DNA from: Streptosporangiaceae bacterium
GTDB lineage: Bacteria; Actinomycetota; Actinomycetes; Streptosporangiales; Streptosporangiaceae
Assembly: GCA_025934635.1 (NCBI GenBank)
Contig: JAICWX010000051.1
Coordinates: 1-38,888 of the forward strand
Length of the DNA stretch: 38,888 nucleotides
Direction: 5' to 3'
In this document: piece after piece, positions 8,817-18,094 of the stretch
Position numbering within the stretch: position 1 is the stretch's first letter
Layout: every line of letters begins with the position of its first letter
Made by a program: the position numbers and the translations under genes
Notes under the pieces: model-generated
Database searches by the model: none
What the model was told of the DNA's origin: nothing
What the model saw: only the letters and a program-made list of their open reading frames with translations

Positions 8817-9700
8817 GTGTACTTCACCCTCGCCGTCAGCGCGGCCACGGCCGCGCGCTGTGCCGCGCTGGCCGGCGCGGCCCGGGACGCCGATCCGCGG
8901 GTCATGCCCATTCCGGGCCCGGCCCGGGTCGCCTGGCGCGCCCCCGACGGACGCGCCGCGGTGCTGCACTGGGGTGTCCCGGCGGGTACTGAGGGGGCGG
9001 CTTACGCCGGCACGATCTGGCGGCGCTGCACGGCGTGGCCGCGGCGGAACTGCTCCGCCGGATGACCACGCGCCGCCTGGGCCTGCTGCGCCCCGGGGCC
9101 GCGGCAGTGTACCTGGCCAGCCTGGCCCCGGCGGCCGCGGCGCTGGTCCGCGGTCCGCTGGCCGCGCTCGACGGCTTCTACCTGGCGAACCGGGCGGGCC
9201 GCTGGTCGGCCGCGGCCCGGCAAGGGTACCTGCTCCGGTCACCGCTGGCCCAGCCGCTGTTCGCCGACCGCGTGGTGCGAGCCGCGCGGGCCGTCCCGCT
9301 GTGGCACCGGATGAGCGACCGGCTGCACCGCGACGTGCTCGGCCTGCTCTGCCCCGTACTGCTGGACATCCCGCTGGCCGGCAGTCCCTGGCACGGCGAG
9401 CCGCGCACCCCGGCTACCGTGCTGACCGCCGCGCGCGGACCCGGGACCGCCGACTGGCGGGACTCCGCCGGGACCGTGGCCCGCTTCCTGCGCGGCTACG
9501 TCCTGGATCACGGCGCGGCGGGCCCGGTGTTCGGCATCGTGAGCCGGCGGGCCGCCGAACGCTGCCTGACGCTCCCGCAGGCCGACCCGCAGGCGGCCTG
9601 GGCGCTGGCCACCATGGCCGCGCTGCTGTCCGGCGACTGGCTCAGCGCCCGCGAGCCGGCCGCCCGGACGGCCAGCCCGGGCCTGACCCCGGCTGGCTAG
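8817..9700 (+). pseudogene. Asparagine-synthase-like gene, frameshifted and apparently internally deleted
   Basis: GTG 8817 opens VYFTLAVSAATAARCAAL and runs to AAVLHWGVPAGTEG, resembling the N-terminus of asparagine-synthase-related proteins of actinobacterial glycan clusters. The frame then changes. One more G in the run 8993-8997 would continue as GGLRRHDLAALHGVAAAELL and on to LDGFYLANRAGRWS, PLFADRVVRAARAVP, LHRDVLGLLCPVLLDIPLAGSPW, which matches the C-terminal end of that family. The merged protein would be about 294 aa against roughly 600 aa for the family, and no SGG-type ATP-binding loop is present. It is probably non-functional as an amidotransferase. It is the last gene of the right arm and shares a CTAG with the opposing permease gene, each using it for its stop. 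Confidence 0.55.
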
Positions 9701-10749
9701 CCCCGGCCGTACCTGGTCTCGGCCTGCCAGAAGAAGATCACGCCCACGGCCAGGATGACGACCGCCCAGCCCGCGCCGGCCAGCCACAGCTCGCCGGTCC
9801 CGAAGTCCGGGTGGCAGTAGGCCTGGAGGGCCGGGGTCTTCCTGGCCATGAAGACCGCGCACCGGGCCGCGTCGTAGGGTTTTGCGCCCGGCGCGTCCTC
9901 CCGGAACGTGGCCATGATGGCGTCCCTGGTCAGCGAGATGTACACCGCGGCCGGGTTGAAGGACAGCACGTTCTTGGCCCACAACGGCAGCGCGGCGGGC
10001 AGCGAGGCGATGCTGTACATGACGCCGCAGAAGTAGCGCCAGACCCGCAGCAGGAACGGGACCAGCTGGCTGATGTCCTGCGCGCCCGCGCCCAGCCTGG
10101 CCATGATCAGGGCGGCGCCCATGTTGAACGTCGCCTGCATCAGCAGCGCCGGGACCAGCAGCAGCCAGTACCAGGTGAGCGGCTCCCCCGTCCCCAGCAC
10201 GATGGCGAACATCACGATCATCGACAGCAGCAGCTGCTGGAGCTCCACGATCACGTAGGCCAGCGGCAGGCAGGCCCGCGGGAAATGCAGCGCGCGGATC
10301 AGCGTGATATTCGACCGGATTACCGTCGAGCCGACCACAATCGACCGCTCGGTAAAGGCGAATATGAACACTCCGATAACCAGGTATGCCGTGTAATTGC
10401 TGATGCCGCGGTTCGCCTTGAACAGGATCCCGAAGATCAGGTAGTACACCGCCGAGTTGAGCAGCGGCGTGAGGACCTGCCAGAGCTGGCCGAGCCGCGC
10501 CTCGGTGTACATCGACACGTTGCGGGCCGTGGCGTACGCGATGATGAAGTGCCGCCGCTCCCAGACTTTACGCAGGTAGGCAGCCAGGAGCGGCCGTTCG
10601 GAGGTGGGCCGCAGGCCGTGCCGGGCGGCGAGGGCGGCCAGCGGCTCACCCTCCGCGCCAGCCACCGTCGCACCGGTCTCGTCAGCGGCCCCGGCCGGGA
10701 GTTCGTCCTCCAGGCCGCCCGGTGCAATCAGCCGCCCGCGGTTCCCCAT
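9697..10749 (-). CDS. ABC-2 type polysaccharide exporter permease (Wzm/TagG-like)
   Basis: The 350-aa protein has a soluble N-terminus of about 80 residues, then the family pattern YTEARLGQLWQVLTPLLN followed by about six membrane helices (AVYYLIFGILF, YLVIGVFIFAF, LLLSMIVMFAIVL, WYWLLLVPALLMQ, and the final LAGAGWAVVILAVGVIFFW). FNPAAVYISLTRDAI near the C-terminus is also typical of O-antigen/teichoic-acid export permeases. It would form the membrane channel moving a lipid-linked glycan across the cytoplasmic membrane. The usual Wzt/TagH ATPase neighbour is not present on either side here. ATG 10749 is preceded by TAAAAT ending 8 nt upstream, so the mRNA may be leaderless. Confidence 0.85.
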   Translation of the reverse strand: MGNRGRLIAPGGLEDELPAGAADETGATVAGAEGEPLAALAARHGLRPTSERPLLAAYLRKVWERRHFIIAYATARNVSMYTEARLGQLWQVLTPLLNSAVYYLIFGILFKANRGISNYTAYLVIGVFIFAFTERSIVVGSTVIRSNITLIRALHFPRACLPLAYVIVELQQLLLSMIVMFAIVLGTGEPLTWYWLLLVPALLMQATFNMGAALIMARLGAGAQDISQLVPFLLRVWRYFCGVMYSIASLPAALPLWAKNVLSFNPAAVYISLTRDAIMATFREDAPGAKPYDAARCAVFMARKTPALQAYCHPDFGTGELWLAGAGWAVVILAVGVIFFWQAETRYGRG

Positions 10750-10937
10750 GGCTGTGGATTTTATGGGCGCCGACTGTAGCGGAAACGCGTCTCCGTCGCG
10801 GGGGGAAAATCATTCGCCCGGAGTTCGGCCCGCATTAACCCGCCGTACCCGTGACGGTCCTCAATCGGAACGAACGCCGACGCGATCCCGCCTCGCTCCC
10901 GGTGCACGCCGCGCGATGCCGGCCCCGCGGTCGCCGG
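10750..10937. promoter_or_regulatory. Intergenic region with permease promoter
   Basis: TAAAAT on the minus strand (10763-10758) ends 8 nt before the permease ATG and is a strong candidate -10. The remaining bases towards the BTAD gene hold no convincing gene, terminator or repeat. Confidence 0.4.
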
Positions 10938-11614
10938 CTAGGCGGCCTGCAGGCCGCGCCGGGGCAGTGTCCGGTTGAGCACGTGGCGCTGCAGCTCGGC
11001 CATCGGGCCGGCCTCTAGGCCGTGCGCCTGCAGGCGGACGATGGCCCGCTGGCAGACCAGCGCCGCCTCAGCCGACCGCTCGCTGAGGTAGAGGCTGGTG
11101 GCCAGCAGCCGCGGGACCGCGCCGTCGTCCGGGTTCTCGGCGAACAGGACGCCGAGCTCCCCGGTGACCTCACGGTAGTGACCTGACCAGATGTCGGCCT
11201 CGATCCGCCCGAGCAGGGCGGTCATGCGCAGGTTGGCCAGGCTCGCGATATGAGCGCGGGCGAACGGCAGGTGCGCGACATCGGCCAGCGGACGGCCGCG
11301 CCACAGCGCCAGCGCGTCACGGAAATGCCCGGCCGCCTGATCGAACTGGTCCAGCCGGAGGGCGGCCTGGCCGACCCGGATATGCCGCGCGAAACCGACC
11401 GCGTCGATCCGTTCCGGGCTTAGCCGCAGCCGGTAGCTCACCCCGGTCGGAGCCTTCTCGGTCACCAGGAGCCGCTGGCCCAGCAGCCGGTCGGCAGCGT
11501 GTGGCCGTCGGCGCACACCAGCGCGACCACCAGTGCCCGCAGCATCGGGCCTAGCTGGGCTCGCCGGCCCTCAATGCGCAGCACCAGCTGACCGAGAATC
11601 TCGACATCGATCAT
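10938..11614 (-). pseudogene. SARP-type regulator, broken (BTAD domain and N-terminal fragment)
   Basis: A 50-aa N-terminal piece (11462-11614) starts MIDVEILGQLVLRIEG behind GAGGG and resembles the start of the SARP winged-helix domain. It runs into a stop after GCWASGSW. In another frame, from about 11516, the sequence continues AADRLLGQRLLVTEK, then YRLRLSPERIDAVGF and a clear bacterial transcriptional activation domain: AALRLDQFDQAAGHFRDAL, LWRGRPLADV, and helical repeats to the stop at 10938. In normal SARPs the segment between these parts holds the recognition helix and wing (the ELWG..P..A...L..Y+.RLR region). That stretch is missing here, in addition to the frame change. The protein is therefore unlikely to bind DNA, though a stand-alone BTAD product is possible. 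It lies divergent to the RHS gene. Confidence 0.6.
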
Positions 11615-11815
11615 GAACCCTCACCCAGTCCCGCCAAACCGGATACGGCTTTCGACGATAACGGGAGGTTTTTCTTACCTCTGAAGAATCTCTGAAAATT
11701 ATGGATAAAAGTGCGGCCATGGTGACGGAAGTGATCTTCCACGCGGCTTCCACGGAGCTTGCACGCGCCGGGTGAAGGATGACCTGCCGGGGGTTGAGCA
11801 AAGAGTTTCCTGGCC
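11615..11815. promoter_or_regulatory. AT-rich divergent region with SARP-like heptamer repeats
   Basis: CTCTGAA occurs at 11679-11685 and 11690-11696, an exact 11-bp period. A TAAAAG hexamer follows at 11706-11711, 9 bp after the second heptamer. SARP activators bind heptamer direct repeats of 11-bp period close to the -10, so this layout fits a SARP-dependent promoter reading rightwards into the RHS gene with a leader of about 100 nt. A short stem, GAGGT/ACCTC, lies just before the repeats. The minus strand has GAGGG before the SARP ATG 11614. Confidence 0.45.
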
Positions 11816-14800
11816 GTGGAGGTCACCGTGGCGCATGCGCCGATTCGTCCCGTTCGTCGCCGTCGGCTGCTGCCCGTGGTGACCATCCTGGCAGCGATGT
11901 CCCTGGCCGCAGGCCTGCTCTACGCCGGCGGCGTATTCGGCGGCTGGGGCAAGGCTCCCTCGGCGTCGGCGGGCAGTTCGGTCGCGGTGCATCCAGTCAC
12001 CGGTCGGAAGGTGCAAGTCCCGGCCATGCGGCCGTGGACCAGGCCGCACACCTCATGGCCGTCCGCGGGCCGCGCCACCGCAGTCATAACATCCGCCCGG
12101 GCTCCGCGGGCAAAGCGCCTGAAGGCCGGTCCGTCGGCTGGATCAGGCCGGGCCGGGAGCCTTCCGGTATGGGTCGGCGCGGCGGAAACGCCGGCGGCCG
12201 CGCAGAAGAAGGCAGCTACTACCGCGGCACGCTCTCCTTCCGCCGCGCCGACCGTGTCCCGGGTAAGCGTGAGCATGACCGGCCAGGCGGCCGCCGATGC
12301 GCTCGGCGTCCGCGGGGTCGTGTTCAGCCTCACCCGCGCCGACGGCAGCCTGGCCGCAGGCCGGGTCCACGTCAGCCTGGGCTACTCGTCCTTCGCGCAG
12401 GCCGCCGGCGGGAACTACGCGTCCCGTCTGCGCCTGGTCCGGCTGCCGGCTTGCGCGCTGACCACGCCGCGGCTGGCACGGTGTCGCAAGCAGATACCAG
12501 TCCGTTCGGCCGACAATGTACGGACGACCCGGCTCGGGGCCGACGTGAGCCTGCCGGGCCTGGCCACCTCAGCCGCCCGCTCCGCTAGCGGCGCCGCGAC
12601 GACGCTGGTTTCGTCCGTCTCCTCCACGCCACTCGTGCTGGCGGCAGTGGCCTCCTCGTCCGGTTCCGGCGGGAACTTCGCCGCCGAGCCTGCGTCCGAG
12701 GCCGACGCCTGGGTGGCGGGAGGCTCGTCCGGAGCGTTCAGCTACTCCTACCCGATCGACGTCCCCCCGGTTCCCGGCGGCCTGCAGCCGCACGTCAGCC
12801 TGGACTACAGCTCGCAGGCGGTCGATGGCCTGTCGTCGGCGACCAACAACGAGGCGTCCGCGGTCGGCGATGGGTGGGACTACTCGCCGGGATACATCGA
12901 GATCGAGTACCCGACCTGCTCCACCCAGCCGCTTCAGCCCTCCACCGGTGACCTGTGCGCCGGGCCGGGGACGACGGTCATCTCGCGTAACGGCGTGGCC
13001 GATCCGGTCGTGTCCGGCAGCAGCGGCAGCCTGAAGATCGAATCGGACGGCGGCGAGAAGGTCCTGAACCAGGGCAGCTACTGGGAGATCATCGAGCCGG
13101 ACGGCACCCAGTACTACTTCGGCCGGAACCAGCTGCCTGGCTACGCCTCGGGTGACCCCACGACCAATAGCCTGTGGACGGTGCCGGTGCGGTCCGGGTC
13201 CAGCTTCGTCAGCAAGACGTGGCGCTACATGCTCGACTACGTGGTCGACCCGAACGGGAACGCGATCGCCTACTTCTACAACACCCAGACCAACTACTAC
13301 GCCGAGAGCAACGGCACGACCGGGACCGGCGCCTACACCCAGGGCGGGACACTGGCGAAGATCGAGTACGGCCTGCGCGCCGACTCGGTCTACGGATCCA
13401 CCCCGGCCGCCCAGGTGACATTCACCACCAACCCGGCGGTGCGCGCGGACGCGCCGACCGACTTGGCCTGCGCGCAGAACGCGGCGTGCACCGTGACGTC
13501 ACCGACATTCTGGACTTCCAGCGCGCTGGCCAGCATCACCACCCAGTCCCTGGTGGGCGGCGCGCTGCAGAACGTGGACTCCTGGGCGCTAAGCGACACT
13601 TACCCGGCGACGGGGGACGCCACCACGTCCCCGTCCCTGTGGCTGTCCTCGGTCACCCGGACCGGCCAGGACGGCGGTACGCCGGTCTCCATGCCGCCGA
13701 CGTCCTTCGCGGGTACGGCGATGCCGAACCGAGTGGAGACTTCGGCCGACAGCTCCGCCGGGTACTCACTGATCACGAGGTTCCGGCTGACCAGCGTCAC
13801 GAACCAGACCGGCGGCGTGACCTCGGTAGCCTACTCGCCGCCCGACGCCGGGGCGTGCGCGGTGACCGGGCCGTTCCCCTCCCCCGACTCCAACACCGCC
13901 GCCTGCTATCCCAGCTACTGGTATTCAGCGGCACAGAATCCCACCCAGGACTGGTTCAACCTCTACACGGTGTCCACCGTGACCGATCAGGATACCACCG
14001 GCGGGGATCCGCCTGTGGTCACCTCCTTCAGCTACACGGGAGCGGCGTGGCGCTACGACAACGACACGGTCAGCCGTTCGGCCACACTGACCTGGGATCA
14101 GTGGCGCGGGTTCCGGACCGTCACCACCAAGAGAGGTACCTCCCCCGACCCGGTGACCCAGACCACGGACACTTACCTCCAGGGCATGGACCAGGATCCG
14201 CTCAGCTCCGGGCTCCTCGCCTCGGTCATGATCACCTCCAGCCACGGTGACCAGGTCAGCGACTCCAACCAGTTCGCCGGGATGCTGTTCGAGGAAATCG
14301 AGTACAACGGCGCCGGCACCGGCAACCAGGTCACCGACAAGGTCTACATCCCGTACACCTCGAGCGCCACCGCCCAGAACCCGGCCCAGCACCAGACGGC
14401 CTGGGTCACCGGAACAGCGTCAACCGACACCTACACCACGCTGGCCAGCGGCGGGACCAGGGAGTCGATGGTCAAGAAGACGTTCGACTCCAACGGCCAG
14501 CTGCTAACCGAGTCCGACGTGCCCGACACCTCGAACGCCGCGGAAGACACCTGCACGACGGTCACCTACACCACCAATACGACGGCATGGATCGTCGACC
14601 TGCCCGCGACCGAGCAGGTCGTCGACCTGCCGTGCGGAACGGTCGCGACTCAGGCCTCGCAGCTGGTGTCGGACACGAAGTACACCTACGACAGCGGCGG
14701 CACCCCCACGGCCGGGAACCTCACCAAGATGCAGGCCGCCACCGCGGCGTCCGTCCAGAACCTGTTCGGCACCTTCATCTGGAGCTACACCTATACGACC

Positions 14801-17800
14801 GAGCAGACCTCCACGTACGACCAGTACGGGCGGGTACTGACCGCCAAGGACGCAGACAACCGGACCACGACGACCGCGTACACGCCCGCGACCGGCGCGG
14901 AGCCGACGTCCGTGGCGGTCACCGACCCGGCCACGCTGGTAACCACGACCGCCTACGATCCGGCGCGGAACCTGCCGACCGGCGTCACCGACCCGGGCGG
15001 CTACAAGTCCGCCGAGACCTATGACGCCCTCGGCCGCGTCACCGCGCAGTGGACGCCAGGCAACCCCGCCTCGGGTCCCGCGGTGACCAAGTACTCCTAC
15101 GCTGTCAGCGCTACCGTGCCGTCGGTCGACACGCAGCAGGTGGAGCAGCCGGGCGGCGGGTACCTGACCAGCGAGAAGCTGTACGATTCGCTGGGCCAGG
15201 TCCGCGAGACGCAGCAGGCGACAGCAGGCGGCGGCACGGACGTCGCCGACACCACCTATAACTCCGACGGCTGGCAGGTCCTGGTCTCCGACCCCTACTA
15301 CACCAGCGGCGCGCCGTCCGGAACTCTCGTCTCCGCCGCACCAGGCAGCGTCCCGTCGCAGACCGGTTACACGTACGACGGCGACGGCCGGGCCATCAAG
15401 CAGGTCGCCTACGCGCTCGGTGCGCAGACCTGGGAAACCGACATGACCTACGGCGGGAACTACGTGACCGTGGTGCCGCCGTCAGGCGGCACGAGCGAGA
15501 CGACGTTCACCGACGGCCGCGGGCTCACCACCGCGATCTACCAGTACCACGCGGGCGTCCCCGCCAGCCCGTCCGACCCGTCGTCGCAGTACGATCAGAC
15601 CAGCTACACCTACACCGCGGCCCAGAAGCTCGCCTCCATCAAGGACGCCGCCAACAACTCCTGGTCCTACACGTACGACCTGCTCGGCAACCAGCTCACC
15701 GCCACCGACCCCGACGCCGGCACGACCACGGACACCTACGACGCGGCGAGCCAGCCGATGACGGTCACTGATTCCCGGAACAAGCAGGTCTCGTACACCT
15801 ACGACGGTGACAGCCGCAAGACCGCCGAGTACGACACCACGGGCGGCGCGCCGGAGAACGCTTCCGACCAGGTCGCGTCGTGGACCTGGGACACGCTGGC
15901 CAAGGGACAGCTCACCTCCTCCACGTCCTTCTCCGGCGGGGCCTCGTACACCGAGGCGGTCACCGCCTACAACGCGTACGAACTGCCGTCGGGCACGCAG
16001 GCGGTCATCCCGGCGGCGCAGGGCGCCCTGGCCGGCACCTACACCCGGCAGGACAGCTATGCCCCCGACGGGCAGCTGACCTCCTACACCGACTCGGCCG
16101 CCGGAGGCCTGCCCGCCGAAACGGTCACCACCGGCTACGATTCCGCGGGCGAGGCAAATTCGCTCACTGGCACCAGCCCGTACGTGGACACACTGTCCTA
16201 CACCAACCTGGGCGAGCCGCTGCAGTACACGCTGGGCACCTCCAGCCTGCCGGCGTACATCACGGACTCCTACGACGCCCAGACCCGGCGCCTGTCCGAG
16301 CAGAAGACACAGACCGGGACCACCCAGACCGCGGTCGACGACTTGCACTACAGCTACGACAACCTCGGCAACGTCACCTCCGAGGCCGACACCCCGGCCG
16401 GGGCGTCAAGCTCCACCGACGTGCAGTGCTTTCAGTACGACTACCTCGGCCGGCTCGTCCAGGCCTGGGCACAGGGCGGCACCGGCTGCGCGAGCACCCC
16501 GTCAGCATCCGCCGAGGGCGGGGCCTCCCCGTACTGGAACGCCTACACCTACAACACCGTCGGCGACCTGACCGGGATCACCGCCACCCCGCCGACCGGC
16601 GCGGCCACCACGACGACCGACGGCTACCCGGCCGCGGGCGCGGCGCGGCCGCATGCCATCTCGAGCTCGCAGGTCACCACCTCGTCGGGCTCCACCACCA
16701 GCAACTACGGCTACGACGCCAGCGGGCACCTGACGGGCATCACCGCCACCGCCCAGAACGAGAGTCTCACCTGGAACGACGCCGGGCAGCTAACGCAAAC
16801 GTCGATCACCCCGTCCGGCGGCTCGGCCAAGAACACGAACTACGTCTATGACGCTGGCGGCACCCTGCTAGTCACCGCCGACCCGGGCACCACCACGCTG
16901 TACCTGCCGGATGAGGAACTCTCCCTCGACACCGGCACGGGCACGGTCACCGGCACCCGCTACTACAGCATCGGCGGCACCGTCGTCGCCGCCCGCACGG
17001 GCGCCTCCACCGTCGCGTACCTGGCCGGCGACAGCCAGGGCACCGACTCGGTGGCCATTGACTCGGGTACCCTCACCGCCGACCGGCGCTATTACGACCC
17101 CTACGGCAACCCGAGGGGCTCCGCGCCACCCAGCTTCCCCGTGGGGGAGAAGGGCTTCGTCGGCGGTGCCAGCGACACCGCCACCGGCCTGACTGATCTC
17201 GGGGCCCGCGAATACCAGCCTGGCACCGGCTCGTTCATCTCTCCCGACCCGTTGCTCAAGCCCTACGACCCGCAGAACCTGAACGCTTACGGCTATGCCG
17301 CCGACAACCCGTCCACCAACTCCGACCCGTCCGGCGCGATGATGATCCAGGGCGGATCAACGGGCTGCGTCGGCTCAAGGGAAGCAGTCACGAGTTGCAA
17401 CTCCACGGCACAGACCGAGGAGCAGGAGAATAAGCCCAAGGGCAGCGTCGACCCGCCCGGCTCGGGAAGCCGCATGATCTGCGATCCCGGGCACGGCTGT
17501 GCCAGCGTGGCGTACTACCGCAAGCACCCGGTAAAGGCCGATCCCAAGCCACCAGCAGTTCGGCGGCCGTCCTGCGGCCCCATGTCGGTCCACGTAGGGA
17601 CCTGCATCAAGACCGATGGCGCCGGATCGGGCGCCTGGAACCTGGTCAAGAAACATTGGGGAACGATTTCTGCCGTGCTCTCGGCGCTGTGTCCTGCTGC
17701 GGCAGAAGATGAGGCACAGGTCTGCCTCGGGCTTGGATCTGAAGCTCGCAGTGTTAGCGCAGCAACCGAACTCGCCTCGAACGCCGCCAGCTCTGAACGA

Positions 17801-18094
17801 CTTGCAACTGCGCTCGTCCGCGAGGAAGCCACATCGGTCTTCCTGGAAGACGGCGAGCTTCAGCCGGAGGTAATAGCCGGGTCCCATGAGATCATTAACG
17901 GTACCCAGCTAGGAAACAAGGAGCTCATACAGGAGATGACCGCTGGCGGCGACAGGCTCTCCGACTGGGGTAAATACACAACGCAAACCTTCAAAAGCCC
18001 ATCAGGCCGATTCCAGGTCCATTTCTACTACAACTCAAGAACCGGTCAAGTCCTTTATGATCAGGACTATAAAATCAAGTTCGTCGGGAAATGA
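11816..18094 (+). CDS. RHS/YD-repeat polymorphic toxin with N-terminal membrane anchor or signal
   Basis: This 2092-aa protein begins with an Arg-rich stretch and a hydrophobic helix (LLPVVTILAAMSLAAGLLYAG, about 18-38), a signal peptide or anchor. An Ala/Ser-rich region follows to about 300. A SpvB/TcaB-like segment, FSYSYPIDVPPVPGGLQPHV and LDYSSQAVDG, covers about 300-365. YD repeats (TYDALGRVT, SYTYDLLGNQLT, YSYDNLGNVTS and many more) span about 900-1750. The RHS core includes RRYYDPYGNPRG, GLTDLGAREYQPGTG and NAYGYAADNPSTNSDPSGA, ending near 1840. The last about 250 residues are a variable tip. The shell is expected to encapsulate the tip and release it at the DP.G motif for contact-dependent killing. 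The start is GTG 11816 or GTG 11828; GGAGGT at 11818-11823 favours the second. The candidate immunity gene overlaps the stop. Confidence 0.88.
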   Translation: MEVTVAHAPIRPVRRRRLLPVVTILAAMSLAAGLLYAGGVFGGWGKAPSASAGSSVAVHPVTGRKVQVPAMRPWTRPHTSWPSAGRATAVITSARAPRAKRLKAGPSAGSGRAGSLPVWVGAAETPAAAQKKAATTAARSPSAAPTVSRVSVSMTGQAAADALGVRGVVFSLTRADGSLAAGRVHVSLGYSSFAQAAGGNYASRLRLVRLPACALTTPRLARCRKQIPVRSADNVRTTRLGADVSLPGLATSAARSASGAATTLVSSVSSTPLVLAAVASSSGSGGNFAAEPASEADAWVAGGSSGAFSYSYPIDVPPVPGGLQPHVSLDYSSQAVDGLSSATNNEASAVGDGWDYSPGYIEIEYPTCSTQPLQPSTGDLCAGPGTTVISRNGVADPVVSGSSGSLKIESDGGEKVLNQGSYWEIIEPDGTQYYFGRNQLPGYASGDPTTNSLWTVPVRSGSSFVSKTWRYMLDYVVDPNGNAIAYFYNTQTNYYAESNGTTGTGAYTQGGTLAKIEYGLRADSVYGSTPAAQVTFTTNPAVRADAPTDLACAQNAACTVTSPTFWTSSALASITTQSLVGGALQNVDSWALSDTYPATGDATTSPSLWLSSVTRTGQDGGTPVSMPPTSFAGTAMPNRVETSADSSAGYSLITRFRLTSVTNQTGGVTSVAYSPPDAGACAVTGPFPSPDSNTAACYPSYWYSAAQNPTQDWFNLYTVSTVTDQDTTGGDPPVVTSFSYTGAAWRYDNDTVSRSATLTWDQWRGFRTVTTKRGTSPDPVTQTTDTYLQGMDQDPLSSGLLASVMITSSHGDQVSDSNQFAGMLFEEIEYNGAGTGNQVTDKVYIPYTSSATAQNPAQHQTAWVTGTASTDTYTTLASGGTRESMVKKTFDSNGQLLTESDVPDTSNAAEDTCTTVTYTTNTTAWIVDLPATEQVVDLPCGTVATQASQLVSDTKYTYDSGGTPTAGNLTKMQAATAASVQNLFGTFIWSYTYTTEQTSTYDQYGRVLTAKDADNRTTTTAYTPATGAEPTSVAVTDPATLVTTTAYDPARNLPTGVTDPGGYKSAETYDALGRVTAQWTPGNPASGPAVTKYSYAVSATVPSVDTQQVEQPGGGYLTSEKLYDSLGQVRETQQATAGGGTDVADTTYNSDGWQVLVSDPYYTSGAPSGTLVSAAPGSVPSQTGYTYDGDGRAIKQVAYALGAQTWETDMTYGGNYVTVVPPSGGTSETTFTDGRGLTTAIYQYHAGVPASPSDPSSQYDQTSYTYTAAQKLASIKDAANNSWSYTYDLLGNQLTATDPDAGTTTDTYDAASQPMTVTDSRNKQVSYTYDGDSRKTAEYDTTGGAPENASDQVASWTWDTLAKGQLTSSTSFSGGASYTEAVTAYNAYELPSGTQAVIPAAQGALAGTYTRQDSYAPDGQLTSYTDSAAGGLPAETVTTGYDSAGEANSLTGTSPYVDTLSYTNLGEPLQYTLGTSSLPAYITDSYDAQTRRLSEQKTQTGTTQTAVDDLHYSYDNLGNVTSEADTPAGASSSTDVQCFQYDYLGRLVQAWAQGGTGCASTPSASAEGGASPYWNAYTYNTVGDLTGITATPPTGAATTTTDGYPAAGAARPHAISSSQVTTSSGSTTSNYGYDASGHLTGITATAQNESLTWNDAGQLTQTSITPSGGSAKNTNYVYDAGGTLLVTADPGTTTLYLPDEELSLDTGTGTVTGTRYYSIGGTVVAARTGASTVAYLAGDSQGTDSVAIDSGTLTADRRYYDPYGNPRGSAPPSFPVGEKGFVGGASDTATGLTDLGAREYQPGTGSFISPDPLLKPYDPQNLNAYGYAADNPSTNSDPSGAMMIQGGSTGCVGSREAVTSCNSTAQTEEQENKPKGSVDPPGSGSRMICDPGHGCASVAYYRKHPVKADPKPPAVRRPSCGPMSVHVGTCIKTDGAGSGAWNLVKKHWGTISAVLSALCPAAAEDEAQVCLGLGSEARSVSAATELASNAASSERLATALVREEATSVFLEDGELQPEVIAGSHEIINGTQLGNKELIQEMTAGGDRLSDWGKYTTQTFKSPSGRFQVHFYYNSRTGQVLYDQDYKIKFVGK
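17336..18091 (+). other. Variable C-terminal toxin tip of the RHS protein
   Basis: After the RHS core motif DPSGA comes a Pro/Cys-containing linker (CDPGHGCASVAYYRKHP), a helical middle (WNLVKKHWGTISAVL, ATELASNAASSERLATALV) and a compact basic end: DRLSDWGKYTTQTFKSPSG, FQVHFYYNSRTGQVLY and DQDYKIKFVGK. The final about 60 residues look like a small beta-rich enzymatic fold, conceivably a nuclease of the BECR type, but I cannot assign the family. Bases from about 17875 on are visibly more AT-rich than the rest of the gene, as is common for swapped-in tip cassettes. Confidence 0.6.
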
